Assembly: GCF_002165255.2 (NCBI RefSeq)
Contig: NZ_CP028561.1
Coordinates: 806,001-870,000 of the forward strand
Reading direction: 5' to 3'
Length of the DNA: 64,000 nt
From: Acinetobacter sp. WCHA45
GTDB taxonomy: Bacteria; Pseudomonadota; Gammaproteobacteria; Pseudomonadales; Moraxellaceae
This document shows positions 1 through 10,293 of the stretch, piece by piece. The notes below the pieces were generated by a model that saw only the letters and a program-made list of their open reading frames with translations, made no database searches and had not been told where the DNA came from. Position 1 is the first letter of the stretch; each line of letters begins with the position of its first letter. A program made the translations under genes and the position numbers.

Positions 1-172
1 ATCGTCGGTCAAAATCTTTTTCAACGGCTTTGGCTACTAACAAAGCCATTGTCAAAGATGGAGAGTCATAATGAAAGGTCACCGAAAAATATTGCGGATG
101 CCGTGCAATGAACATTCGGTTGCTGCGACCTTGTACCCTATATAACGCTGCTAGGTGTGGATTGGTTGACAT
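1..172 (-). CDS. Hypothetical protein, N-terminal part only
   Basis: An ATG at 170-172 on the minus strand opens a frame that runs without a stop to the window edge, giving 57 residues that begin MSTNPHLAALYRVQGRSN. I do not recognise the family. There is no signal peptide or membrane segment in the visible part, and no strong ribosome binding site ahead of the ATG. It is divergent from the membrane-protein gene at 240. The open frame and normal codon use support a real gene, but function cannot be assigned. Confidence 0.5.
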   Translation of the reverse strand, partial: MSTNPHLAALYRVQGRSNRMFIARHPQYFSVTFHYDSPSLTMALLVAKAVEKDFDRR

Positions 173-239
173 AAAAATGAAAAAAAAGTGAAAAAAATTT
201 ATAATTATTTTTGAAGTAGATTAGATTTGGTTTATTTAC

Positions 240-686
240 ATGATTTCATTGCGTTTGTACTACCTTTGGTTTTTTATTGTGTGCTTGATTTCTAGCCTAA
301 TCGCTGGAGTCATCGCTGCAATTTTACCTAATAGCATTGGAGGAGTGCTTACAGCCATTCCTTATCTAATTGCAATCATTTTTGTTTTATTCAAATTTCT
401 AAAAAAACAACATCGTGCACCAACCCTCTCGGAAAAGAAACGATTAAGCCTTGGATTTAGCCTAATTTTTTGGGGTTACAATGCATGTGGATTACTTTTA
501 GGATTGTTTATTTTTGCACGTAAAGATCCAGAAATTTGGCAAAATTTTATTTTATATTTCAAGCAACCCATGTTTTTAATTACTGTTGTTGCAATTTGGT
601 TGATGATCGCAGCACCGTTATTTTTAATTACGTATTGGTTTTATGGCGCACAAGCACAACGAATGGCAAACAAGATGTTTAACTAG
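240..686 (+). CDS. Small integral membrane protein, ABZJ_00895 family
   Basis: 148 residues with about four hydrophobic spans: roughly residues 6-28, 35-53, 71-93 and 108-135. Between spans 2 and 3 is a basic cytoplasmic-looking stretch (KKQHRAPTLSEKKR). Length and pattern match the ABZJ_00895 family of uncharacterised proteins, which I know mainly from Acinetobacter. It is an inner-membrane protein of unknown role. It stands alone between a divergent gene and a downstream oxidoreductase. Confidence 0.75.
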   Translation: MISLRLYYLWFFIVCLISSLIAGVIAAILPNSIGGVLTAIPYLIAIIFVLFKFLKKQHRAPTLSEKKRLSLGFSLIFWGYNACGLLLGLFIFARKDPEIWQNFILYFKQPMFLITVVAIWLMIAAPLFLITYWFYGAQAQRMANKMFN

Positions 687-762
687 GATAAAAAAGTTCA
701 CTTGTAATTCACCTGTATTCTGCTAAAAGTTTTAATACGATTCATTTTTGATAGATCAGTCC

Positions 763-1668
763 ATGAAAAAAATGACGGTATTGGTGACAGGTGCAAGTGG
801 GTTTATTGGTTCTCATCTTTTACCTTTTCTATTGAAAAATAATTTTCAAGTGATTGCACTGACACGACAAAAAAATAAAGCTTCATATGATTCAGATTTA
901 ACATGGGTAAATGATTTAGATGAAATTAAAGTCATTGAAATTGACTATCTCATCAATTTGGCTGGTGAAAATATTGGTCAAAAACGCTGGACTGATCAAA
1001 GAAAAAAACAACTGATACAAAGCCGAGTGGCCATGACGGAGAAACTTTATCAGTGGTTACAGCAAAAAAGCATCTTCCCCCAATGTATTATTTCTGGCTC
1101 AGCTATTGGCTATTACGGGATTGATCCTCAAGAAATGTGGACGGCGATCTGTGACGAAAATACACCACCACAAGTCATCTTTATGTCAGAGCTTTGTCAG
1201 GCTTGGGAACAAACAGCACTTAAATTTACTCAACAAAATACTAAAATTATTCGCTTAGGGGTGGTGTTTGGTGATGGCGGAATCTTGCCGCAAATGCTGT
1301 TCCCCATTCGCTTAAATGCGGTAGGAAAGATCGGTTCAGGACGGCAGCCAATTGTCTGGATTCATATTCAGGATGTACTTAATGCAATTGTTTTTCTGCT
1401 GCAATCGAATAGTAAGCAAAAGGTTTATAATCTGGTTGCGCCTGAACAATTGAGTCAGCAAGAATTTGTACAGGTCGCAGGGCAGATTTTAAAACGTAAG
1501 CCTTTTATTCCAATGCCGAAATGTGTCTTTGAACTGGCTTTGGGGGAACAATCCCAGTTGATTCTAAATGGTCAGTATGTCAAACCCAAAGCATTGCTGG
1601 ATCAGGGTTTCCAGTTTCAGTATTCCGACCTGAAATCAGCCTTAACTGAAATTCTAGGAAGAGATTAA
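763..1668 (+). CDS. TIGR01777-family NAD(P)-binding epimerase-like oxidoreductase
   Basis: The ATG at 763 gives 301 residues beginning MKKMTVLVTGASGFIG, with the Rossmann dinucleotide motif TGASGFIG at residues 9-16. A TTG at 748 could extend the frame by five residues but is less likely. Other family marks are NLAGENIG near residue 68, the SGSAIGYYG segment, and a C-terminal DUF1731-like region. It belongs to the extended SDR superfamily (YfcH/SDR39U1 group), whose substrate is unknown. It converges on thiO, and the two coding ends overlap by about 15 bases. Confidence 0.88.
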   Translation: MKKMTVLVTGASGFIGSHLLPFLLKNNFQVIALTRQKNKASYDSDLTWVNDLDEIKVIEIDYLINLAGENIGQKRWTDQRKKQLIQSRVAMTEKLYQWLQQKSIFPQCIISGSAIGYYGIDPQEMWTAICDENTPPQVIFMSELCQAWEQTALKFTQQNTKIIRLGVVFGDGGILPQMLFPIRLNAVGKIGSGRQPIVWIHIQDVLNAIVFLLQSNSKQKVYNLVAPEQLSQQEFVQVAGQILKRKPFIPMPKCVFELALGEQSQLILNGQYVKPKALLDQGFQFQYSDLKSALTEILGRD

Positions 1669-2775
1669 ATCGTGTTTTTTTAAGCGTTCTGGAGAATAGG
1701 CCACTGGATCAACAAGGGTTTCTTGTCCCAGCATTAACTGACGTAGTAAACGTGCCGAACCAGCACCCATACACAGCCCATTACGGAAATGCCCAAAATT
1801 GGCCCACAGGTTTTCAATTTCAGGCATGGCACCGATGTAGGGAATACCGTGTGGCGAACTTGGACGTAACCCAGCCCAGCGTTGCACAATCGGGAACTGT
1901 TCCAGCTCAGGCACCATTTCCAGACACGCCGTTAAAATATCCTGCTGTGTTTGCTCATCCACAGCCGTACTAAAACCACAGTCAGCCATACTCGAACCAC
2001 AGACAATATGACCATCTTGACGTGGAATCAGGTACATCACCCGATTCATACACATGGTAGGTAACCAGTTTTCAGGTGTTTTGAACAGCAGCATTTGCCC
2101 CTGTATGGGCTGTACAGGAATTTGTCGATGTATGTGTTCTTCCCAATATTGACTCCATGCGCCCGAGGTCAGAACAACATGATCAGCATGAAAAACTTGA
2201 CCATTTGAAGTTTGTATTCCGTGTACCGTTTTATTTTTAACAATCAGTTGATCAATTGAGCAGTGCTCAAAAAAACGAACGAAAGGATGCTGTTTAAGAT
2301 AGCTGATGAGAGATTGTAATAAACGAGGATTACGTACATTCGACAGTTGCGGAAAATGGATGGCTTGTTGAAATTTTTCTGAAATATGGGGATTAATTTG
2401 TTCAAGTTGTTTGCGTTCTAACAAATTGCACTGTTGCATGGGTTCTTGATATTGACTGGCATAATTCAGTCCTACATCAAAGTCTTCCTGATCGAAAATC
2501 AGCATGCCTGTATTGTGGATTTGAAAATCAATCCCCGTGATAGGCAGAAGTTTTTCATTCCACATTTGATACAGCGATTTACCGTATTGAGCAAGATGAT
2601 TAACTTCTGGTGCATAACGCCACGGGTACATCGGGGAAAGAATTCCACCGCCTGCCCATGAGGCAGCCTGACCTGCTTGTTGTTGATCAAAAATATCAAC
2701 AGAGCAACCTTGTTCAGCAAGTTCTAACGCTGACATCAAGCCGCTAATACCCGCACCAATAATGGCAATATGCAT
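1654..2775 (-). CDS. thiO: Glycine oxidase, FAD-dependent
   Basis: 373 residues. The N-terminal FAD motif GAGISG is at residues 7-12, followed by the conserved SWAGGGILSPMYPW segment typical of ThiO. The C-terminal region (GLRPSSPHGIPYIG, then NFGHFRNGLCMGAGSA) fits the DAO family. ThiO oxidises glycine to iminoglycine, which feeds the thiazole half of thiamine. No other thi genes are adjacent. It lies downstream of hemB on the same strand, with a hairpin between them, so it is probably transcribed on its own or by readthrough. Confidence 0.88.
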   Translation of the reverse strand: MHIAIIGAGISGLMSALELAEQGCSVDIFDQQQAGQAASWAGGGILSPMYPWRYAPEVNHLAQYGKSLYQMWNEKLLPITGIDFQIHNTGMLIFDQEDFDVGLNYASQYQEPMQQCNLLERKQLEQINPHISEKFQQAIHFPQLSNVRNPRLLQSLISYLKQHPFVRFFEHCSIDQLIVKNKTVHGIQTSNGQVFHADHVVLTSGAWSQYWEEHIHRQIPVQPIQGQMLLFKTPENWLPTMCMNRVMYLIPRQDGHIVCGSSMADCGFSTAVDEQTQQDILTACLEMVPELEQFPIVQRWAGLRPSSPHGIPYIGAMPEIENLWANFGHFRNGLCMGAGSARLLRQLMLGQETLVDPVAYSPERLKKHDLISS

Positions 2776-2800
2776 AAAAAATTAAACCAATTTCAAAATT

Positions 2801-2824
2801 CACCTCTTTGATATTAAAGAGGTG
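2801..2824 (-). terminator. Hairpin downstream of hemB
   Basis: A perfect 9-bp inverted repeat, CACCTCTTT / AAAGAGGTG, with a 6-base loop, follows the hemB stop in the minus direction. The T-run after it is short and broken, so it may be a weak terminator. Confidence 0.5.
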
Positions 2825-2854
2825 AGGAGTGTTTTAGCTCAGTAAGGGAGATTG

Positions 2855-3919
<1,065 letters not shown>

Positions 3920-4039
3920 TCATGCTAGAGAGAGCTTAGCGGCTAAGTTCAATTAAATATCCTCGCTATTGTAGCCCCATAATTTTAGATTTGTACAAAA
4001 TAATGGGATGTTTATCGTTCCTTTGGATTTAGACAGAGT

Positions 4040-4537
4040 ATGAATGATGTAAAGAAAAACTGGACAGGCAATATTCAGTTAGGTGCTAAAGCCGATCATG
4101 ACGTGGTATTAAAGCAGCTTTGTAAAGCATTTAATTCTTCACCATTTTTTAAGCATTGTGGCATGAGCATGCGCGTTGTTGATGATCAAATTGAAGGTTA
4201 TATCGAGATGCAGCCTGAGTTGGTCGGTAATGTAGCCTTCCAAATTTTGCATGGTGGTGTTGCTGCGACATTGCTGGATAGTATTGGTGGCGTGGTTGCA
4301 ATGGAACAACTTTATCGCCGTGCAACCCCTGAAGATTTACCTGACACGATTAAGAAAGTATCGCGTTTAGCAACTGTAGATATGCGTGTTGATTATCTTG
4401 CTCCGGGTCGTGGTCAGTTTTTTACTGCGCGTGCGGAAACATTACGCTTAGGACGCAAAGGCTGTACTATGCGTATGACCATGCTCAATGATGAAGCTAA
4501 GCCAATCGCAACTGCAATCGCTTCTTATGCATTCTAA
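4040..4537 (+). CDS. Hotdog-fold thioesterase, YigI/PaaI-like
   Basis: 165 residues. The segment ILHGGVAATLLDSIGG (about residues 73-88) is the hotdog-fold HGG motif of PaaI-type acyl-CoA thioesterases, and DYLAPGRGQFFTARAETLRLGRK is the matching second half. Family members hydrolyse acyl-CoA thioesters; this protein's substrate is unknown. It is a single gene, closed by a strong terminator at 4555-4577. Confidence 0.85.
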   Translation: MNDVKKNWTGNIQLGAKADHDVVLKQLCKAFNSSPFFKHCGMSMRVVDDQIEGYIEMQPELVGNVAFQILHGGVAATLLDSIGGVVAMEQLYRRATPEDLPDTIKKVSRLATVDMRVDYLAPGRGQFFTARAETLRLGRKGCTMRMTMLNDEAKPIATAIASYAF

Positions 4538-4554
4538 GTATAGTGTTCGATATG

Positions 4555-4577
4555 AAAGCGTCTTTTGACGCTTTTTT
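4555..4577 (+). terminator. Rho-independent terminator after the thioesterase gene
   Basis: AAAGCGTC, loop TTTT, GACGCTTT, followed by more Ts. Confidence 0.85.
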
Positions 4578-4803
4578 ATTGTTTAAATGAAAGTGAAGTA
4601 AAAATAATTATCAAAATATAAGAATTGAACGCATCAGTTATTTTTTTTATTCTCGTCATATGATTTTTTATCGTTAAAATGCGATTTAAATTTTTGTTTG
4701 TATTTTGATCTTAGCTTTTAACAATTGGTTAAGTTAAAAAAACTAGACTGATCTGCTGATTAAACCAAAAGTTAAAAATCCCTTTAATTTTCAGGAATAA
4801 CAT

Positions 4804-5952
4804 ATGACTGACGCCCAAGCTAATCAACAAGATATTGCTGCTGATTCGGCATCAGATGATGCAATGAAAGCAAAACGTAAAAAATTTTTAGGATTTTTCG
4901 CACTTATTCTTATCCTTGCAGCAATTTTGTATGCTATTTGGGCGTTGTTCTTTAATCATGCTGTCAGTACTGATAATGCTTATGTTGGCGCGGAAACGGC
5001 ACAAATCACCTCAATGGTGAGTGGACAAGTTGCTGAAGTTTTGGTGAAAGATACCCAACAAGTTAAAAAGGGTGATGTTCTCGTTCGTGTAGATGAGCGT
5101 GACGCCAAAATCCAGTTGGCACAAGCACAAGCCGAATTGGCAAAAGCGCAACGTCAATACAAGCAAAGCCAAGCGAATAGTAGCTCATTGAATTCTCAAG
5201 TTGTGGTTCGCAATGATGAAATTAATAGTGCACAAGCACAAGTAAGTAAAGCACAAGCAGATTTTGATAAAGCTAACTTAGAATTAAAGCGTCGTAATGA
5301 ACTTGCCGCTTCAGGAGCGATTTCTAAAGAGGAATTGAGCAAAGCGCAAAGTGCAGTATCGACGGCACAAGCAAGCTTAGATTTAGCTCAAGCGGGTTTA
5401 GCGCAAGCAACCTCAAGCCGTAAAGCCGCAGAAAGTACACTTGCTGCAAATGAAGCATTGATTCAAGGCTTCAACGAGGCATCCACGCCTGATGTATTGG
5501 TTGCGAAAGCGCATGTTGAGCAGGCCCAGCTTGATCTAGAGCGTACCGTTATTCGTGCGCCTGTTGATGGTGTGGTGACACGCAAGAATATTCAAATTGG
5601 GCAACGTGTTGCACCAGGTACTGTGATGATGTCAGTGGTGCCTGTATCTGCGCTCTATGTCGACGCAAACTATAAAGAAAGTCAGCTTGCTAAAGTGAAA
5701 GCAGGGCAGAAAGTAACGCTTCGTTCAGACCTATATGGTGATGATGTGGTTTATCACGGGACAGTTCAGGGCTTCTCTGGTGGGACAGGTGCCGCATTTG
5801 CCTTGATTCCAGCACAGAATGCGACAGGAAACTGGATTAAAGTAGTACAGCGTTTACCTGTACGTATTACGCTTGATCCCAAAGAACTTGCAGAACATCC
5901 ATTGCGTGTAGGGTTGTCGATGCAAGCGGACATTGATCTCGCATCGAAGTAA
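4804..5952 (+). CDS. emrA: EmrA-type membrane fusion (HlyD-family) efflux adaptor
   Basis: 382 residues. One membrane segment at about residues 29-50 follows a charged cytoplasmic head. Next come a barrel-sandwich half (SMVSGQVAEVLVKDTQQVKKGD), a long Ala/Gln-rich coiled-coil hairpin (about residues 95-220), and the second lipoyl half (RAPVDGVVTRKNIQIGQRVAPG). It is the periplasmic adaptor of an MFS efflux pump. It lies 6 bases before emrB, so the two are one operon. No outer-membrane channel gene is adjacent. Assignment as EmrA rather than another HlyD adaptor rests on the emrB partner. Confidence 0.9.
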   Translation: MTDAQANQQDIAADSASDDAMKAKRKKFLGFFALILILAAILYAIWALFFNHAVSTDNAYVGAETAQITSMVSGQVAEVLVKDTQQVKKGDVLVRVDERDAKIQLAQAQAELAKAQRQYKQSQANSSSLNSQVVVRNDEINSAQAQVSKAQADFDKANLELKRRNELAASGAISKEELSKAQSAVSTAQASLDLAQAGLAQATSSRKAAESTLAANEALIQGFNEASTPDVLVAKAHVEQAQLDLERTVIRAPVDGVVTRKNIQIGQRVAPGTVMMSVVPVSALYVDANYKESQLAKVKAGQKVTLRSDLYGDDVVYHGTVQGFSGGTGAAFALIPAQNATGNWIKVVQRLPVRITLDPKELAEHPLRVGLSMQADIDLASK

Positions 5953-5958
5953 TCAGCC

Positions 5959-7485
5959 ATGAAAACGCAGAATCCTTTTGCAGAACTTAGCGGTGGGCGG
6001 TTAATGCTCGCCGCATTTGTCATTGCACTTTCCAACTTTATGGTGGTGCTTGATACCACCATTGCCAACGTTTCAGTCCCCCATATTACAGGGAACTTAG
6101 CTGTTTCTAGTTCACAAGGGACGTGGGTGATTACCTCTTACGCCGTTGCTGAAGCCATCTGTGTTCCACTTACAGGTTGGCTAGCTGGACGTTTTGGCAC
6201 AGTCAGAGTTTTTGTCTTTGGGTTAATTGGTTTCACCATCTTTTCATTCCTATGTGGTTTGGCGACATCACTGGAAATGCTGGTTTTTTTCCGTATTGGA
6301 CAAGGGCTTTGTGGTGGTCCGTTAATGCCACTGAGCCAAACCTTGTTGATGCGAATTTTCCCACCTGAAAAACACTCACAAGCCATGGGAATGTGGGCCA
6401 TGACTACCGTGGTTGGACCAATTCTGGGGCCGATTTTGGGCGGACTGATTAGTGATAATTTGTCTTGGCATTGGATTTTCTTTATTAATATCCCTGTTGG
6501 AATTTTCTGTGTATTGGCAGCCATCCGCTTGCTGTCTGTAGCAGAAACTAAAACTGAGAAATTACGAATTGATGCAGTTGGTTTAGGTTTGTTAGTGCTG
6601 TGGATTGGTGCTTTACAATTGATGCTAGACCTTGGGCATGAACGAGATTGGTTTAACAGTACCAGTATTATTATTTTGGCATTAACGGCAGTTGTGGGTT
6701 TTATTGTTTTCATGATTTGGGAACTCACAGAAAAGCATCCTGTGGTTAACCTGTATGTGTTCCGACACCGTGGTTTTGCAGTTTCTGTGCTTGCGCTCGC
6801 TTTTGGTTTTGGTTCGTTCTTTGGCAGTATTGTCCTGATTCCTCAATGGCTACAAATTAACTTGGGTTATACCGCCACGTGGGCAGGGTATCTGACTGCA
6901 ACTATGGGTTTTGGTAGTTTGACGATGTCGCCAATTGTTGCCAAGTTATCAACTAAATATGACCCAAGAGCATTGGCTAGTTTTGGGCTAGCATTGTTGG
7001 GTGTGGTTACGGTCATGCGAGCTTTTTGGGTTACAGATGCAGACTTTATGTCATTAGCATGGCCACAAATTTTGCAAGGTTTTGCAGTACCATTTTTCTT
7101 TATTCCACTGTCAAATATTGCAATGGGTTCTGTTTTACCTCAAGAAATGGCTTCTGCCGCAGGTTTAATGAATTTCTTGAGAACAATGGCAGGGGCGATT
7201 GGTGCTTCAATTGCAGTGACAATTTGGGATGATCACACGAAGGTAGCTCGTAGTGAAATGGTGAATAATTTGCACCCACAAGAAGTCCAAAATACCTTGC
7301 TGCAAAATGGTTTTTCACCTGATGCAACACTCGCAACGATTGCAAATTTAGTCGATAAAGAAGCGATTACGATTTCGGCTAATCATGTGTTTATGATTTT
7401 GGCTATTGTATTTATCTTTGCCAGTGCATTAATTTGGATGAGTCCAAAACCTAAAGCAATTACGGGTGGACCTGCGCCACATTAA
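5959..7485 (+). CDS. emrB: EmrB-type MFS multidrug transporter (DHA2, 14 TM)
   Basis: 508 residues with about 14 hydrophobic spans. DHA2 signatures are FMVVLDTTIANVSVPHI at about residues 28-44, GWLAGRFGTVRVF, and WHWIFFINIPVGI. It exports drugs by proton antiport, together with EmrA just upstream. In Acinetobacter the EmrAB pair is known to contribute to multidrug resistance; the substrates here are not known. A strong terminator follows. Confidence 0.93.
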   Translation: MKTQNPFAELSGGRLMLAAFVIALSNFMVVLDTTIANVSVPHITGNLAVSSSQGTWVITSYAVAEAICVPLTGWLAGRFGTVRVFVFGLIGFTIFSFLCGLATSLEMLVFFRIGQGLCGGPLMPLSQTLLMRIFPPEKHSQAMGMWAMTTVVGPILGPILGGLISDNLSWHWIFFINIPVGIFCVLAAIRLLSVAETKTEKLRIDAVGLGLLVLWIGALQLMLDLGHERDWFNSTSIIILALTAVVGFIVFMIWELTEKHPVVNLYVFRHRGFAVSVLALAFGFGSFFGSIVLIPQWLQINLGYTATWAGYLTATMGFGSLTMSPIVAKLSTKYDPRALASFGLALLGVVTVMRAFWVTDADFMSLAWPQILQGFAVPFFFIPLSNIAMGSVLPQEMASAAGLMNFLRTMAGAIGASIAVTIWDDHTKVARSEMVNNLHPQEVQNTLLQNGFSPDATLATIANLVDKEAITISANHVFMILAIVFIFASALIWMSPKPKAITGGPAPH

Positions 7486-7516
7486 TTTTGATAGATCATT
7501 AAATTTTCTTTAAAAA

Positions 7517-7544
7517 ACTCGGATTGATTCATCCGAGTTTTTTT
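7517..7544 (+). terminator. Rho-independent terminator of emrAB
   Basis: ACTCGGAT, loop TGATTC, ATCCGAGT, then a T-run. Confidence 0.88.
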
Positions 7545-7565
7545 ATTTCAATCTGATATGAATGT

Positions 7566-8200
7566 TTATTTGGTCTTTGGGTTTTTTATACGCATCACAG
7601 TTTTACTCTGCCCATATTTAACACGAATTTCTATATCGTCTGTGGCTTCCTTTAGTGGCTGTATATATGGTCTACAATCAAATAAAAATCGCGGAAATAT
7701 CTCCATAGGTTTTTTGCTGTTGAGTATTTTCCCTAGTTTTGGATGCTCAACATAAGTCTGCTCTGCAAAGCCCTCAATCAATCTCAAATAAAACTTTTTG
7801 TCATCTTCAATGATTTGCTCAATAGTCCTTGGGGGTGGGGTATATTCAATGCGTTTGCCATTAACAATCCTTAAGCGTTTTCTACTGACGATTTTTTATT
7901 CTTAATGTCATCGTCTGTAATAGGAGTAATGCAATTATCCTTAAATATGTCGTTGATTTTAATTGATATATTTTGTTATTCTTGGATTTCGTGAGCTAGT
8001 TCCACCACAACACAAATTTTATAATATTCGTCATATCTTTTATTATTGAAAAACTCAGGTATTTTCCCCTTATCGCTAATACGCTTCAATTCATGCCTCC
8101 CGCAGCATCCCAATAAAGTAGTTAAGCCAATCCGATTGGGTGTGAGACTTTCGGGAGCTAATCTAAACTTAACAAAATGATTATAAATTATACTGAGTTA
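7566..8200 (-). pseudogene. Decayed unrecognised gene
   Basis: Reading the minus strand from about 8200 to 7566 gives one continuous protein-like sequence. It is broken by an in-frame TAA (near 7977) and by a frameshift near 7890. Readable blocks include RLAPESLTPNRIGLTTLLG, CCGRHELKRISDKGKIPEFF, a segment ending ITDDDIKNKK, then RKRLRIVNGKRIEYTPPPRT and LIEGFAEQTYVEHPKLGKI, ending at the stop at 7566-7568. No good start codon remains. I do not recognise the family. It sits between emrB and the island's left att-like repeat, so it may be debris of an earlier insertion. Confidence 0.55.
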
Positions 8201-8324
8201 TACATCAGAATATGAATTTTAAATATACGTCATCTTTTGTCGTAGTAACTAGTTAATCTAATGAGCTATTCACAGAACTTAATTCAAATGCAGTAAATGC
8301 TTATTCGTTTGCAATAAAAAAGGC

Positions 8325-8406
8325 TTAAACCATTACAGTTTAAGCCTTTCCGCTTTATATAACATCATATTCAGTCATATTAAGCTAGGGATGGCGTCAA
8401 TTGAAC
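8325..8406. repeat. Left att-like repeat of the ssrA island
   Basis: This stretch repeats, imperfectly, the sequence at the ssrA 3' end. The core AAGCCTTTCCGCTTTATAT (8342-8360) is identical to 16484-16502. Flanking similarity continues through CATATTCAGT to a degraded copy of the ssrA 3' end (GATGGCG..A.TTGAAC at about 8390-8406). A terminator-like hairpin (AGGCTTAAAC / GTTTAAGCCT) lies beside the core, as it does at the right end. This is the expected displaced copy after integration into ssrA. Confidence 0.75.
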
Positions 8407-8457
8407 TTATATATTAAATTATTGATTAATATAAAAAATTTAATTTAGTGAAAATCC

Positions 8458-8478
8458 TGTGATACATATTGTGATACA
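8458..8478. repeat. Putative integrase arm-type sites, left end
   Basis: Two direct copies of TGTGATACA, at 8458-8466 and 8470-8478, lie 12 bp apart and about 100 bp inside the left att core. The same motif clusters at 16362-16418 inside the other end. Paired short repeats placed this way are typical of arm-type integrase binding sites. The role is inferred. Confidence 0.55.
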
Positions 8479-8574
8479 AATCAAATTTTATAAGACTGAA
8501 TAATTTCTCTTCGATAAGCAAATAATTTTATGCTAAAAATAAAGAATCTTTGGTTTTAAAAATTTTATAAATAT

Positions 8575-10293
8575 ATGAGCTTAGAACAAGAAATTACACT
8601 TTACCTTAAAGATCATACTGTTTTAGAAGCCGTAGATGAGTTTGCTAGTAAAAATTATGGGGATGTTGAAGTAACTAATGCTTTTGTAAATCTACATAAC
8701 TCTTCTAAGATTGATCTTTTTAAAGAGTTTTTTAATCTCAAAAATAATAAAGGTTTTAGATTTTTTAGTAGTCGTCATCTTTTGGAGGAAGCATTGCCAA
8801 ATTTAGAAGTACAAAACATTGGTCAAATGTTAGTTACATTAGATAAGCTGATACAAGAAGCTGGAAATGATATGGCGGCAGGTACACCAGTATCTTCATT
8901 TGGAAAGCTTCTAAAAACCAACTTTGAATTTGCCAAGAACGTTTTAAATCATTTAAAGTCACATGATTACTCGACCAACTTTTTAACAAAAACGCTTATA
9001 TCTATATCCTTTGCAGATTTAGAGTTTGCAATTGATCAATCAGAAGAAATCATCCAAGAGAAATTACCTACCAAAGTTGGTTATGCCATTTTAGCTCTAG
9101 GACAAATGAATTATAAAGATAATGATCACTTATGCACTAAAGTGATTAAACTTATTTGTTCGTACCCACATCAAGATGAAGATCATCATACACAAGCTTT
9201 AATAATTAAATCGCTTTTGGAAATCTCAAAAAATCAACTTAATTCTTATCAAGAAATTGAACAAAAAATTACCTCAATAATCAAGGGTAACTCTTATGAA
9301 GTGAGTTCAATCCATACTTGTATGACTCAACTCTTTTGTGATCATAAAGCTTTGCCAACTGAGATAAAAACTCTACTTTTGGAGATGATTCCATATATTG
9401 ATTCTTCTGCAAATGGAACTATTCATTATCTCGACTTAGCAACCCCTTATCTCTACGAAGAATCAGAAACAAAAATTATCCAATTGCTAGAAAGTCTTTT
9501 TATTCGATCTGATTTTAAAATAGATATTTCACAATTCCCTTCATTGAGAAGCTATCTTTATGACAATTTAGATAAATTATCCTCTTTAATAACACGCTGG
9601 TTCCTTTCTAAATCGATTCCATTAAATAGGTATGCATCTGATCTTATAGATAGCAATGAAGTTGAATTAGCTTTTGATATGGCACAACTTACTGAAGGAT
9701 CCTCTACAGCTCATCTATTTTTAGCCAAAAAAGCATGTGGCTGGTATTTTATGAATCCAACTGTAGCCATCTCTTTGATTCATTCTGTATACAAATCTTG
9801 TCCTATAGAGCAAGCCGAAGATATACAAGAAATTATTTTCAATCCTTTAATGATTAGCTACCCTCGAAAAGTTACTGAATTCCTGAATAAACATAAGGAC
9901 GGATTAGAGCAAGATAAACTTGAAATTATCGAAAATTTATTAAAAAAATTAGAAGATTATCATGATGCTCTTAGAGCTAGTAACAACATTAAAGAGTTAA
10001 GAGTTGGGCAAACAGAGGACTTTACATACCGAAGACACCAACAACAAATGATGAATAAAGCATATGCAGAATCTAGAAAAAATTCTTTATTTGGATCTTT
10101 GTTTACCGAGAATACTCTTTTATATGGAAAGAATACTGCTTTCATTATCCAAACTGGAGAAGGAAGCCAACGACAGACTATGCCATTACATTCTTTTAGC
10201 CATAGTATAGATTTTCCTTCAATGGAAATTTTAGATTCTACCTCATTACATTACGCATTAATCAAATTCAAATTAGAAGGGGCTAGCAAGTGA
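8575..10293 (+). CDS. Large helical-repeat protein of a two-gene island cargo (unknown function)
   Basis: 572 residues, with no recognised catalytic motif. Residues about 1-470 are rich in Leu, Ile and charged residues in alternating amphipathic helices, suggesting an all-alpha HEAT/ARM-like scaffold. The last 99 residues (from 474, ELRVGQTEDFTYRRHQQQ) differ: a charged helix, then a short beta-like part with MPLHSFSHSIDFPSMEILD. No signal peptide or membrane span is seen. Its stop overlaps the next gene's GTG start (GTGA), so the two are probably translationally coupled. Codons are more AT-rich than in the flanking chromosome. The position at the island end away from the integrase is a typical cargo slot. 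A defence role is inference. Confidence 0.8.
   Translation: MSLEQEITLYLKDHTVLEAVDEFASKNYGDVEVTNAFVNLHNSSKIDLFKEFFNLKNNKGFRFFSSRHLLEEALPNLEVQNIGQMLVTLDKLIQEAGNDMAAGTPVSSFGKLLKTNFEFAKNVLNHLKSHDYSTNFLTKTLISISFADLEFAIDQSEEIIQEKLPTKVGYAILALGQMNYKDNDHLCTKVIKLICSYPHQDEDHHTQALIIKSLLEISKNQLNSYQEIEQKITSIIKGNSYEVSSIHTCMTQLFCDHKALPTEIKTLLLEMIPYIDSSANGTIHYLDLATPYLYEESETKIIQLLESLFIRSDFKIDISQFPSLRSYLYDNLDKLSSLITRWFLSKSIPLNRYASDLIDSNEVELAFDMAQLTEGSSTAHLFLAKKACGWYFMNPTVAISLIHSVYKSCPIEQAEDIQEIIFNPLMISYPRKVTEFLNKHKDGLEQDKLEIIENLLKKLEDYHDALRASNNIKELRVGQTEDFTYRRHQQQMMNKAYAESRKNSLFGSLFTENTLLYGKNTAFIIQTGEGSQRQTMPLHSFSHSIDFPSMEILDSTSLHYALIKFKLEGASK

Noticed and set aside
6138..6728. 196-codon antisense frame inside emrB
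   Set aside because: It is a shadow of a well-supported transporter gene, with low-complexity residues and no start signal.
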